Notes under the pieces: model-generated | What the model was told of the DNA's origin: nothing | Databases searched by the model: none | What the model saw: the letters and a program-made list of their open reading frames with translations, nothing else | Part shown: in pieces, positions 33,475 to 42,056 of the stretch | Position numbering within the stretch: the first letter of the stretch is position 1 | How the letters are laid out: the number at the start of each line of letters is the position of its first letter | Program-made: the position numbers and the translations under genes | Assembly (NCBI GenBank): GCA_017617415.1 | Contig: JAFZWH010000056.1 | Coordinates: forward strand, 1-42,886 | Length of the DNA: 42,886 bases | Origin: Victivallales bacterium | GTDB taxonomy: Bacteria; Verrucomicrobiota; Lentisphaeria; Oligosphaerales; Oligosphaeraceae | Direction of reading: 5' to 3'

Positions 33475-33909
33475 ATGACACAGAAGCATTTCATTTTATT
33501 CCCTTTGTTGGCATTGCTTTTGCTATCCGGGTGTGTGGATCCGGGTTACCAGCCGCCACAGCGTCCGCTGGCGTATATGTATCCAACATTGATGCCGGGT
33601 ACGCAGCTTCAGCAGTTGAAGTCGGTGGAAGTTACAGTGGCGTTGCTCGGTGAGCATCTGAAAACGCTTGGTCTTTGGGAGCCGTTGGTGGCGGCAGGAT
33701 TGACCGATGGCGAATTGACGACCGTGGTGCGCAGTCTGGCGCATCGTGGCTATGCGGAACTGGATGCGCGGCGCACGAAGTCATCCGTGCGTTGGGTGGC
33801 GTTTCTTGGGTTGCCAGATGGCCGTCTGGTCATCGAGGGATGGAATGAGGCACTTCCTGGAAAAAGAGTCGCCAAGACCTGGGATATGACAAAAACGGAC
33901 GATTTATGA
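33475..33909 (+). CDS. Small lipoprotein of unknown function
   Basis: A 144-residue protein with a lipoprotein signal (FPLLALLLLSGC, lipid-bearing cysteine at about residue 20). The residue after it is valine, not aspartate, so outer-membrane sorting by Lol is expected. The remainder (TVALLGEHLKTLGLW, TVVRSLAHRGYAELDARR) is mixed helix and strand with no known motif. Its stop overlaps the start of the sigma-54 activator gene by four bases (ATGA), so the two are translated together. The upstream region is AT-rich (TATATTAT near 33461), but no clear promoter pair can be set. The coupling suggests a sensor-like or accessory role, which is speculative. Confidence 0.75.
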   Translation: MTQKHFILFPLLALLLLSGCVDPGYQPPQRPLAYMYPTLMPGTQLQQLKSVEVTVALLGEHLKTLGLWEPLVAAGLTDGELTTVVRSLAHRGYAELDARRTKSSVRWVAFLGLPDGRLVIEGWNEALPGKRVAKTWDMTKTDDL

Positions 33910-35498
33910 CAGAACACGACAATAATAGCACATTGCCGGAAGACACCGAGTTGTCAATGCTCCGTGAGATCAGCACAGTGGTTCTACACGAGCGCCAGGT
34001 AAAAGATTTGCTGGATAAGGTTCTTTCGATTCTAAGCCGTCGCAAAGGGATGTTGCGTGGCACCTTCACCCTGCGTCATGGCGATGTCTTCATCATCGAG
34101 GCCTCCACGGGGCTTGCCGAGGAGGAACAGCGTCGCGGTCGGTATCGTTTGGGCGAGGGCATCACAGGTCGCGTGGCGGCCTCGGGAGTGCCGGAAATCA
34201 TCCCAAACATCGACAAGGACAAGGGCTTCCTGGATCGCACGGGGGCCCGTGGCAAGGAGCGTGGTAAATCGACGGGCGTGTCCTTTCTCTGCGTGCCTAT
34301 CTACCACGACACCAGCGTGGTGGGGACGCTCTCGGTGGATATCGAGCAAGAGGCTGGTCTGGATCTCAAGAGCGAACTGAAGTTCCTGGAGATTATCGGG
34401 AATCTCACGGCGGACGCGGTGACCGCGCGACAGCAGGAGATTGAGGAGCGCGAAGAACTCATGCGCGAAAACCAGCGTCTGCGTTCCGCGTTGAGTTCAC
34501 AGGAAGCCCCCGGCAAGCTGGTGGGCAATTGCAATGCGATGCGCAAGGTCTATGAACTGATTCGGCAGGTCGCCCCAAGCGAGGCGACGGTGCTGGTGCG
34601 GGGTGCCAGCGGCACCGGCAAGGAACTGGTCGCCAACGCCATCCGGAATCTCTCTCCGCGCAAGGACGGGCCGTTTGTCACGCTGAACTGCGCGGCCTTG
34701 CCGGAGACGCTCGTGGAAAGCGAACTCTTCGGGCACGAGAAGGGCGCCTTCACCGGCGCCTTCGCGCGTCGCATCGGTCGTGCCGAGGCCGCCGACGGCG
34801 GGACGCTCTTCTTGGATGAAATCGGCGACATCTCCCTCGCGGTGCAGGTGAAACTCCTGCGCTTTATCCAGGAGCGTACTTTCTCGCGCGTCGGTGGCAA
34901 TGAGGAACTCAAGAGCGATGTGCGTATCATCGCCGCGACCAGCCGGAACCTGGAGGAGCTGATGGCGCAAGGGAAGTTCCGCGAAGACCTCTATTACCGT
35001 CTGAACATCTTCCCGATCAATCTGCCGGAACTCAAAAACCGGCGTTCGGACATCGTGATGCTCGCGGAGCATTTCATCAGCCAGATGAACGCCAAATACA
35101 ACAAGGCCATCCGGCGTCTTTCCACGCCTGCGATCAATATGATGATGAGCTACCACTGGCCGGGCAATGTGCGCGAACTGGAGAACTGCATCGAGCGTGC
35201 GGTTCTGACCACGACGGACGATACCATCCACGGCTACAATCTCCCCGCCTCCCTCCAGACCGCTGGCGGTGGCGAACCTGAAGGCAACCTGCCCAATGGC
35301 CAGGCAGACTTCAACACGATGGTGCGTTCCTTCGAGCGCGAACTCATTGTGGACGCGCTCAAGCGTAACAACGGCAACATGTCCGCCGCCGCTCGCGCCC
35401 TGGGGCTCTCGCCGCGCGTCATCCATTACAAGATCAATCAGAACGGCATTGTGCCAGAATGGTACAAAGCCAATGCGGGGAATAGTCCGCAGGAGTAA
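33906..35498 (+). CDS. GAF-domain sigma-54-dependent transcription activator (NifA/NtrC type)
   Basis: A 530-residue enhancer-binding protein. The N-terminal 190 residues form a GAF sensor domain (GEGITGRVAASGVPEIIPNI, VPIYHDTSVVGTLSVD). The central AAA+ domain has Walker A GASGTGK (233-239), the sigma-54 contact loop GAFTGA (280-285), Walker B GGTLFLDEIGD and the arginine finger segment FREDLYYRLN. The C-terminal Fis-type helix-turn-helix reads ALKRNNGNMSAAARALGLSP. The order GAF-AAA-Fis is that of NifA and FhlA, but no nif or formate genes lie near. I found no -24/-12 promoter that I would trust in the window, so its targets are open. It is coupled to the upstream lipoprotein gene. Confidence 0.95.
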   Translation: MTEHDNNSTLPEDTELSMLREISTVVLHERQVKDLLDKVLSILSRRKGMLRGTFTLRHGDVFIIEASTGLAEEEQRRGRYRLGEGITGRVAASGVPEIIPNIDKDKGFLDRTGARGKERGKSTGVSFLCVPIYHDTSVVGTLSVDIEQEAGLDLKSELKFLEIIGNLTADAVTARQQEIEEREELMRENQRLRSALSSQEAPGKLVGNCNAMRKVYELIRQVAPSEATVLVRGASGTGKELVANAIRNLSPRKDGPFVTLNCAALPETLVESELFGHEKGAFTGAFARRIGRAEAADGGTLFLDEIGDISLAVQVKLLRFIQERTFSRVGGNEELKSDVRIIAATSRNLEELMAQGKFREDLYYRLNIFPINLPELKNRRSDIVMLAEHFISQMNAKYNKAIRRLSTPAINMMMSYHWPGNVRELENCIERAVLTTTDDTIHGYNLPASLQTAGGGEPEGNLPNGQADFNTMVRSFERELIVDALKRNNGNMSAAARALGLSPRVIHYKINQNGIVPEWYKANAGNSPQE

Positions 35499-35543
35499 TA
35501 TTCTAACGTAGTACTCTGCTTTTATCCTTCATAAACGATGGGA

Positions 35544-35578
35544 GACGATTCTGCTTTAAATAGCGTGAATCGTCTTTT
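35544..35578 (+). terminator. Terminator after the sigma-54 activator gene
   Basis: GACGATTC (35544-35551) and GAATCGTC (35567-35574) form a perfect 8-bp stem followed by TTTT. It lies between convergent genes; on the minus strand there is no T-run. Confidence 0.75.
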
Positions 35579-35590
35579 GTCGATTCATAT

Positions 35591-37747
35591 TCACACCGCC
35601 TTGAAGTGCCAGAGGAAGGCCTTGACGGACCAGTATTCCGGCGGGAGCGGAAAGCCGTAGTTTGTCAGGACGTCGCCGCGGTAGCGGTTGCCCGCGTCGT
35701 CTTCGTAGGTAAGGCTTGGGTCGAGTCCGGGGAGACGGAGGCGTGTGTACATTGCGTAGTCGCGGATGGGCACCACACAGGTGAGGAGAAACTCTCGCTT
35801 GTCTTTGGCGACATTCATCCAGGCGGTCATGCTGTCGGTCATCGGGGAGGTGAGGCGGTAGTAGTCGCCTTGGTCCACAAGATGATGTAGCTCGTGGAAG
35901 CGTTTGCATTGCTCCGGGATTTTGGCAAGTTGTTCCGGCGGCAAGAGATTGAGGTCGAGTTCGTAGCCGAAGGTGCCGGCGAGGGCGACGGGAAAGCGCG
36001 TGTCGAAGTCCAGGCCGTCGGAGACGGTTACGTGCGCGCCCATGGTGGAGCAGGGATAGAAGAAGGAGGTGCCGTATTGGATGGCGAGTCGGTCGATGCA
36101 GTTGGTATTGTCGGAGCACCAGATTTGCGGGCAGTAGTAGAGCATCCCCGCGTCGAAGCGTCCGCCACCACCGGAGCATCCCTCGAAGAGGATTTCGGGG
36201 AAGCGCTTGACGAGACGGTCGTGCAAATCATAGAGTCCGAGAATATAGCGATGGAAGACCTCGCCCTGACGATCAGGGGGCAGGGTGGCGGAGGCAACCT
36301 CGGTGAGGTGCCGATTGGCGTCCCATTTGATATATTCAATGCGGGCGGAGGCGACCACGCTTTCGACCGCGCTGTAGAGGTAGTCCACGACTTCGGGGCG
36401 TGAGAGGTCCAGCACCATCTGGTGGCGTCCGAGACTGTGGGAACGGCCAGGTGCCTGGAGCGCCCAGTCGGGGTGGGCGCGGAAGAGGTCGGAGTCCTCG
36501 GAGACCATCTCCGGCTCGAACCACAGGCCGAATTTGAGGCCGAGGGCGTGGATGTCGTCGGAAAGCTGCGCCATAGTGCCGCCGAGTTTGGTGGTGTTGA
36601 CAGTCCAGTCGCCGAGGCTGGTGGTGTCGTCGTCGCGATGTCCAAACCATCCGTCGTCCAGCACGAGCATCTCGATGCCGTGTTCGGCGGCGGTTTTGCC
36701 GAGGGCGAGGAGTTTCTCGCGGTTGAAGTTGAAGAACATTGCTTCCCAGCTGTTGACGAGGATGGGACGCGGTGTGTCCACCCATTGAGGCGGAAGGAGG
36801 TGTTTCCGCATCAGGTCGTGGAAGGCGTGTGTGAGGCGTGCGAAGCCCGCATTGGAGCAACCAATGAGCGCTTCGGGAACCTGGAAGGTCTCGCCTGGGG
36901 CGAGGTGCCAGCGGAAGTCCTGCGGGTGGATGCCCAGGGTGAGGCGAGTCCGTCGAAGTTGGGTGACATCGACTTCGGCGGCGAAGTTTCCGCTATAGAC
37001 CAATAGTGCGCCATAGGCGCGTCCAGCAGTCTCGGTGGCGGCGGGTTCGCAAAGAATCACGGCGGGGTTCATCTGATGACTGCTATAGCCGCGAAGGCTC
37101 TCGCAGACGCGCCGTCCGAAATGCAGGTGTTCGCGTTGGAATTGTCGCTCGCGGGCATGTGCGCCAGGGAAGGAGCACAAATCGAGGGGGCCTTCGGTGA
37201 GGTCCACGCTGAGGCTGGCGAATTTCTCCAAGGTGAGAGACGCCGTTCCACAGTTGATCGCGGTGGCAGAACGCGCGATGATGGGCAGGTCTTTAAATAT
37301 GGTGTAAGATAGAGTGACCTCGAGGCCGGTGAGGTCGTCGCACATGAGAATGGTGAGGGTTTGCGCTTCGTTCTCCTTGGCGAAGGTGGCGGGCAGTCCA
37401 GGCAGGGCGGGCTTGCCGTCGGCGATGGTGTGGGAGACGTAATGCAGACTGGTGATGCTGTTGCCCTGGGCGTTTCGTACGATGACGGCTGAGGGGCTGT
37501 AGTCGCCGACACCGTGGCTTGGGAAGTCTTGCATCAGCACATCCGGCGAGTGGGTGGAGAGCGCCTCGCCATGGTAGGGCGAGAAGGCGAGCGGGCGGTA
37601 GTCCTGGAGCGGAATCAGGTCGGCAGGTTGCAGATACGGTCCGAAATAGAGGTGGATCAGCGCGCCGTCGTCGTCGATGCAGAAGAGATAGCTGATGTCG
37701 CCCGCATTGAGGTGGAAGGTCTTGGTTTCGGGGAAGAAGGTAATCAT
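35591..37747 (-). CDS. Alpha-galactosidase, GH36
   Basis: A 718-residue glycoside hydrolase family 36 enzyme, which removes terminal alpha-galactose from raffinose-type sugars or galactomannan. An N-terminal beta-sandwich of about 300 residues leads to the barrel with NSWEAMFFNFNRE, VLDDGWFGHRDDD and GLWFEPEMVSEDSDL. The nucleophile is in YIKWDANR, and the acid/base aspartate is in CSGGGGRFD. A C-terminal beta domain closes it. No signal peptide is seen, so it is cytoplasmic, as many GH36 enzymes are. The ATG at 37747 is chosen; in-frame codons further upstream run through a 29-bp tandem repeat. An esterase gene lies upstream on the same strand, which suggests a small plant-glycan locus. Confidence 0.95.
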   Translation of the reverse strand: MITFFPETKTFHLNAGDISYLFCIDDDGALIHLYFGPYLQPADLIPLQDYRPLAFSPYHGEALSTHSPDVLMQDFPSHGVGDYSPSAVIVRNAQGNSITSLHYVSHTIADGKPALPGLPATFAKENEAQTLTILMCDDLTGLEVTLSYTIFKDLPIIARSATAINCGTASLTLEKFASLSVDLTEGPLDLCSFPGAHARERQFQREHLHFGRRVCESLRGYSSHQMNPAVILCEPAATETAGRAYGALLVYSGNFAAEVDVTQLRRTRLTLGIHPQDFRWHLAPGETFQVPEALIGCSNAGFARLTHAFHDLMRKHLLPPQWVDTPRPILVNSWEAMFFNFNREKLLALGKTAAEHGIEMLVLDDGWFGHRDDDTTSLGDWTVNTTKLGGTMAQLSDDIHALGLKFGLWFEPEMVSEDSDLFRAHPDWALQAPGRSHSLGRHQMVLDLSRPEVVDYLYSAVESVVASARIEYIKWDANRHLTEVASATLPPDRQGEVFHRYILGLYDLHDRLVKRFPEILFEGCSGGGGRFDAGMLYYCPQIWCSDNTNCIDRLAIQYGTSFFYPCSTMGAHVTVSDGLDFDTRFPVALAGTFGYELDLNLLPPEQLAKIPEQCKRFHELHHLVDQGDYYRLTSPMTDSMTAWMNVAKDKREFLLTCVVPIRDYAMYTRLRLPGLDPSLTYEDDAGNRYRGDVLTNYGFPLPPEYWSVKAFLWHFKAV

Positions 37748-37767
37748 CTCAGGGTGTTTTATGGGAC

Positions 37768-37919
37768 GCACGGAACCCGCGCAAGAATGCGCGGGCACGG
37801 AACCTTGTCGCAAGAATGCGCGGGCACGGAACCTTGTCGCAAGAATGCTCGGGCACGGAACCCCGCCGCAAGAATGCGCGGGCACGGAACCTTGTCGCAA
37901 GAATGCTCGGGCACGGAAC
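37768..37919. repeat. 29-bp tandem repeat (minisatellite), about five units
   Basis: Four full 29-bp units starting at 37781, 37810, 37839 and 37868, and partial units at each end, are almost identical (GCAAGAATGCGCGGGCACGG plus nine bases). Variants differ mainly GCGCGG versus GCTCGG and CTTGTC versus CCCGCC. Each unit holds GCA-AGAA-TGC hairpin potential. The last partial unit ends in the stop codon of the esterase gene. As 29 is not a multiple of three, the array reads through all frames without stops on the minus strand, which falsely lengthens nearby open frames. Confidence 0.97.
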
Positions 37920-38746
37920 TAGCAGTTGAATTTGGCGGTGTGGCGGAGGAAGTTGAGGTAGAGCTGTGGCCACTGGGCGACATCTGGCCAGTCGGGCGCG
38001 AGGCCGAGACCATGGTGCCCGCGTGCGAAGCAGTGGACTTCGGCGGGAATGCCGAGCGTCTGGAGCTTCTCGCAGAGCACGAAGGAGTTGCGTGGTGGCA
38101 CGCCAGTGTCCTCGCTGGTGGTCCAGAGGAAAGTGGGCGGGGCATCGACGGGAACGCGGGTTTCTAGGCTCAGGCGGGCGCGCAGTTCCGGCGGGGCACC
38201 GGAACCCAGAAGATTGTCGAAGGAGCCTTGATGTCCGAAGGACGGGTCCGAGGAGATGACGGGGTAGGCCAGACCATTGGCGTCGGGACGGCGCGGTTGG
38301 GCGTCAGCCTCGTCTCCTGCCGAGGAGTCGATGGTGGTGTCGTTGTAGAGCAAACCGACACTGGCGGCGAGGTGCCCTCCTGCAGAGAAACCGATGGTGG
38401 CGATCTGGTGCGGGTCAAGACCGAAGCGCTCGGCGTTCGCGCGGACGAGCTGGATGGCGCGGAAGCCGTCCTGCTGCGGTGCAGGATAGCGATGGGGTGC
38501 CACGCGGTATTGCACCACGAAGCACTGGAAACCGAACTTGGTGAAGTATTCCGCGATGGTTCCGCCCTCGTGAGGAGCACGATTGACGTAGGCGCCGCCA
38601 GGGAAGATGACTAGTGCGGGTCGCCCACGCCCGGAATCAGGCAGTGGGGTTTCCGATGGATAATAGTCCAAGGTGGGGACGAAACCGTCGTCCACGCCGT
38701 CCTGTAACGCTGTAGCATTTTCAGGCCAGAGAGGGAATGTTTGCAT
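37919..38746 (-). CDS. Alpha/beta-hydrolase esterase, acetyl-xylan/feruloyl-esterase-like
   Basis: A 275-residue alpha/beta hydrolase of the BD-FAE/xylan esterase kind. FPGGAYVNRA is the oxyanion motif (usually HGGG). The nucleophile serine is in GFSAGGHLA, the acid is in TSEDTGVPP, and the histidine is in RGHHGLG. All three catalytic residues are present. No signal peptide is visible, so it likely works inside the cell on imported oligosaccharides. Its stop codon lies at the edge of the 29-bp repeat array, 171 bp before the GH36 start, so both may be co-transcribed. Substrate not determined: acetylated or feruloylated sugars are the family norm. Confidence 0.88.
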   Translation of the reverse strand: MQTFPLWPENATALQDGVDDGFVPTLDYYPSETPLPDSGRGRPALVIFPGGAYVNRAPHEGGTIAEYFTKFGFQCFVVQYRVAPHRYPAPQQDGFRAIQLVRANAERFGLDPHQIATIGFSAGGHLAASVGLLYNDTTIDSSAGDEADAQPRRPDANGLAYPVISSDPSFGHQGSFDNLLGSGAPPELRARLSLETRVPVDAPPTFLWTTSEDTGVPPRNSFVLCEKLQTLGIPAEVHCFARGHHGLGLAPDWPDVAQWPQLYLNFLRHTAKFNC

Positions 38747-38787
38747 GGTAGTTGGACAATTTTAGACAGAAACAGACAATTATCCCC

Positions 38788-40188
38788 CTAGAGTAGTGCA
38801 TATTTGGCCAGGAAGAGGATGGTGAGGACATACATCAGCGGATTGATGTCCTTGCGTCTTGGCGAGAAGAAGTTCAGGACAGTCCATGAGATGACGCCAG
38901 CGCAGATTCCCTCGGAGATGCTGTAGGCGAAGGGCATGATGAGGATGGTGAGATATGCCGGAATGGCATCAAGGTAGTTGTTGAAATCGATTTTGGTCAC
39001 GCCGGACAGCATGTAGAAACCTACGATGATGAGTGCGGGTGCAGTGGCAAAGCCAGGGATGGCGAGGAAGATTGGCGCGAAGAGCAAGGAGATAAGGAAG
39101 AGGAATGCCGTGGTGAGCGCGGTTAGGCCGGTGCGGCCACCTTCGGCGACACCGGAGGCGGACTCGACAAAGGTGGTGACAGTGGAGGTGCCGAAGATGG
39201 CGCCGGCTGAGGTGGCGATGGAGTCGGAGAGCAGGGCTCCACGGATTCGTGGGAGCTTGCCGTCCTTGTCAAGCATGTTTGCCTTGGTGGAGACGCCGAT
39301 GAGGGTGCCCATGGTGTCGAAGATGTCCACGAACATGAAGGCGAACATGATGATGATGAAATTGAAGGACTTGACCAGTGCCCAGCCGGTGATTTCGGAG
39401 TCTCGCAGAGTCCATTCGGCAGGTTGGAAGAGGGCGCCGAAGAGGTGTGTGAACTGCCGGAAGGAATCCCTGAAGGTGTTCAGAGAGAAACTGGGCAGCA
39501 GTGAGAAGCATCCGATTTCGGGATCAACGACATAGAGTCCGATTAGCTGCGCGATGATGCCCAGAATCCAGGTCAGCAGGATGCCGTAGAGGATGGCGCC
39601 ACGGATGCCCTTGTGGAGACCCCAGGCGGTCGCCAGCGTGCCGACGAGCGCGAGGATAGCACAGATGCCGTGGCCGGTGATGTTGCTCTTGCTAAAAGAC
39701 TGGAAGGAGACGAGAGTGGGTGCGTCCACGATGATATGTGCGCTCTGGAGCGCGATGAAGGCGATGAAGAGACCGATGCCGACACTGACGGCGGATTTCA
39801 AAGGCAGGGGAATGCAGTTGAAGATGCTCTCGCGTACCTTGGTGAGCGAGAGCGCCAGGAAAATTAGTCCCTCTACAAAGACTGCCAGAAGTGCGAACTG
39901 CCAGGAGTAGCCCATGCCGAGAACGACGGTGTAGGCGAAGTAGGCGTTCAGACCCATGCCTGGCGCAAGCGCGAAGGGATAGTTGGATAAGAAGGCCATT
40001 AGGCAGGTGCCGAAGAAGGCCGCCATCGCGGTCGCGAAGAAGACACCGCCCGCTGGCATTCCTGATGCACTCAAGATGTTCGGATTTACCGCAAGGATGT
40101 ATGCCATGGCCAGGAAGGTTGTCAATCCCGCCAGCATTTCACGGCTACGGGTGGTCTGGTTTTCTTGAAGTTTGAAGAAATCCTTCAT
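38788..40188 (-). CDS. NCS2-family purine permease (AzgA-like)
   Basis: A 466-residue permease with about 12-14 membrane helices. NCS2/AzgA signatures are visible: MLAGLTTFLAMAYILAVNP at the N-terminus, ALAPGMGLNAYFAYTVV, FVDIFDTMGTLIGVS and GTSTVTTFVESASGVAEGG. AzgA proteins carry adenine, guanine and hypoxanthine with protons. The gene lies downstream of adenine deaminase on the same strand, a sensible pair: import of adenine, then deamination to hypoxanthine. The 109-bp gap between them is almost wholly made of heptamer repeats, and no ribosome site is found before the ATG. Confidence 0.94.
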   Translation of the reverse strand: MKDFFKLQENQTTRSREMLAGLTTFLAMAYILAVNPNILSASGMPAGGVFFATAMAAFFGTCLMAFLSNYPFALAPGMGLNAYFAYTVVLGMGYSWQFALLAVFVEGLIFLALSLTKVRESIFNCIPLPLKSAVSVGIGLFIAFIALQSAHIIVDAPTLVSFQSFSKSNITGHGICAILALVGTLATAWGLHKGIRGAILYGILLTWILGIIAQLIGLYVVDPEIGCFSLLPSFSLNTFRDSFRQFTHLFGALFQPAEWTLRDSEITGWALVKSFNFIIIMFAFMFVDIFDTMGTLIGVSTKANMLDKDGKLPRIRGALLSDSIATSAGAIFGTSTVTTFVESASGVAEGGRTGLTALTTAFLFLISLLFAPIFLAIPGFATAPALIIVGFYMLSGVTKIDFNNYLDAIPAYLTILIMPFAYSISEGICAGVISWTVLNFFSPRRKDINPLMYVLTILFLAKYALL

Positions 40189-40192
40189 AAAA

Positions 40193-40292
40193 GGTTAGAG
40201 GTTAGAGGTTAGAGGTAGAAGAGTTTAAAGGTTAAAAGTTAAAGTTTAAAGTTTAAAGGACTCAGGTCTCAGGACTCCGGACTCAAGTCCCG
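40193..40292. repeat. Composite heptamer array filling the ade-permease gap
   Basis: In near-continuous 7-bp phase there are GGTTAGA three times, GGTAGAA, then (after two extra bases) five GTTTAAA-like units (GTTTAAA, GGTTAAA, AGTTAAA, GTTTAAA, GTTTAAA). Next come five GGACTCA-like units (GGACTCA, GGTCTCA, GGACTCC, GGACTCA, AGTCCCG). The array spans nearly the whole space from the stop of ade (40298) to the start of the permease (40188). Confidence 0.92.
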
Positions 40293-40297
40293 AAGAC

Positions 40298-41956
40298 CTA
40301 CACCAACTCGAAGCGATCCACGTCCACTAGGCCCAGGTCGGTGAGTTTCAGATGTGGGATGACAGGCAACGGAAGGAAGGCCATCTGGAGGAAGGGTTCT
40401 TTCAGCGTACAACCAAACTCCTGGACAGTCTTGCGCAGATGCCGGAGTTGGGCGGCAATGGTTTCGGCGGGCTTGTCGGAGAAAAGTCCTGCGAAGGGGA
40501 GGGGGACTAGTGCGGCGACTTCCCCGTCGCAGGCTGCCGCAAAGCCGCCTTGGGATTTGCGGAGGGCATTGATGGCGACCGCCATGTCCTCAGGGTTGGT
40601 TCCGACGACGCAGAGGTTGTGGGAGTCGTGGCCGATGCTGGAGGCGATGGCGCCTTTCTTCAGACCAAAGCCCCGGACATGCCCTTGGGCGAGGTTGCCG
40701 TTTTTGCCATGACGTTCAATTACCGCGACTGGCAGGACATCTTCCGAAGTGGGTGGCAGTTCCAGGAAATCGGTGACCAAATCACCGTCCCGCACGCCAA
40801 TGACAGGAACTGGCGCGGTGGACCGCGTTTGGCGAAAATCCTCGGCGGTCATTTCTTTGCAGTGGACGGTGTTGCGGAAACCATCTGGTTTGGGAAGCGT
40901 GCCGTGTGCGTAGGTGATGCCGATGGCGGGACGACCGTGGACCAGCACGTTCTTCACTTTGCATCGCTCCAAGTCCGAGAGCAGCACGATGTCCGCCCGC
41001 ATGCCAGGTGCGATGAGACCTCGGTCGGAAAGTCCAAGGGCGTGAGCGGCGGACCAGCTGGCGACGCGGTAGGCCACCAGCGGGGGGATGCCCTGGGCGA
41101 TGGCGCGTGCGATGATTCCGTCAATATGCCCCATTTCTTCGAGGTCCAGCGGATTGCGGTCATCGGTGCAGAAGGCCAGGAAGGGGGAGTTTTCCAAGGT
41201 GAGCAGGGGCAGAAGGGTGTCCAAGTTGCGGGCGGCGCTGCCCTCGCGGAGGAAAAGATAAAGTCCGCGGCGCAGTTTCTCCTGCGCTTCCGCCAGTGTG
41301 GAGCATTCGTGGTCGTTGCGCACACCGACCGAGAGGTAGGCATTCAGGTCATTCCCTGACAACAGCGGGCAATGCCCGTCAATTTTGTCAAACAAGGCGA
41401 TCTTTTTGAGCAATTCGTCATCTTGGAAGAGCACTCCCGGGACATTCATCAGTTCGGCGAGGGCGGCATTGGGATAGCGTTCATGCCACAGAGCCAGGTC
41501 ATCAGCGGTGATAGATGCTCCGGAGGTCTCCAGTTGAGTGGCGGGAACGCAACTGGAGAGTCGCACCAGAAGCGTCATCGTGAGTTTTTCCGCACATGTA
41601 AAATAATATTCGAAGGCACTGGTTCCGACAACATTGGCCAATTCGTGCGGGTCGCATGCAACGGTGGTGACGCCGTGCTGGAGGACGCAACGTTCGAATT
41701 CACCAGGCGTCATCAGCGAGGACTCAATATGCACATGCGCGTCAATGAAACCGGGGACGGCGGTCAGGCCGGTGGCGTCCAGTTCCAGGTCGCCGGAGTA
41801 GCCGTTGCCCACACCCGCGATGACGCCAGCGCTGTCGATGGCAATATCCGCCTGCTCAAATTCCCCTGTGGTCAGGTGGAAAATGCGGGCGTGCTTGACG
41901 ACCAGATGCGCTTTGCGCGTGCCTCGCGCGGTGGCGATGCGTTCGTTGAGGTTCAT
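40298..41956 (-). CDS. ade: Adenine deaminase
   Basis: A 552-residue amidohydrolase that deaminates adenine to hypoxanthine and ammonia in the cytoplasm. The metal-binding motif GFIDAHVHIESSLMTP near residue 65 is diagnostic of Ade. ACDPHELANVVG, KIDGHCPLLSG, VRNDHECS and FCTDDRNP give the other ligands and conserved residues. The C-terminal domain (IASSIGHDSHNLCVVGTN) is also complete. Length is typical. On the minus strand ATTATATT lies about 30 bp before the ATG and could be a -10 region. The purine permease gene follows on the same strand. Confidence 0.96.
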   Translation of the reverse strand: MNLNERIATARGTRKAHLVVKHARIFHLTTGEFEQADIAIDSAGVIAGVGNGYSGDLELDATGLTAVPGFIDAHVHIESSLMTPGEFERCVLQHGVTTVACDPHELANVVGTSAFEYYFTCAEKLTMTLLVRLSSCVPATQLETSGASITADDLALWHERYPNAALAELMNVPGVLFQDDELLKKIALFDKIDGHCPLLSGNDLNAYLSVGVRNDHECSTLAEAQEKLRRGLYLFLREGSAARNLDTLLPLLTLENSPFLAFCTDDRNPLDLEEMGHIDGIIARAIAQGIPPLVAYRVASWSAAHALGLSDRGLIAPGMRADIVLLSDLERCKVKNVLVHGRPAIGITYAHGTLPKPDGFRNTVHCKEMTAEDFRQTRSTAPVPVIGVRDGDLVTDFLELPPTSEDVLPVAVIERHGKNGNLAQGHVRGFGLKKGAIASSIGHDSHNLCVVGTNPEDMAVAINALRKSQGGFAAACDGEVAALVPLPFAGLFSDKPAETIAAQLRHLRKTVQEFGCTLKEPFLQMAFLPLPVIPHLKLTDLGLVDVDRFELV

Positions 41957-42056
41957 AAGGTTTCAGAACTGGAGGGGAGTTTTCCTCAATATAATCAGGA
42001 TGGGACTTTTTGCCTAGAGACGGTCGAAATAAGCACAGCAAGTCGCGGGAATGGAA

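Noticed and set aside
37748..37900. Longer N-terminus for the GH36 alpha-galactosidase
   Set aside because: The upstream in-frame sequence is only the 29-bp repeat array read as protein; the family start fits the ATG at 37747.
37768..37919. CRISPR array
   Set aside because: Units are contiguous 29-bp tandem copies with no spacers and no cas genes nearby, so it is a minisatellite.
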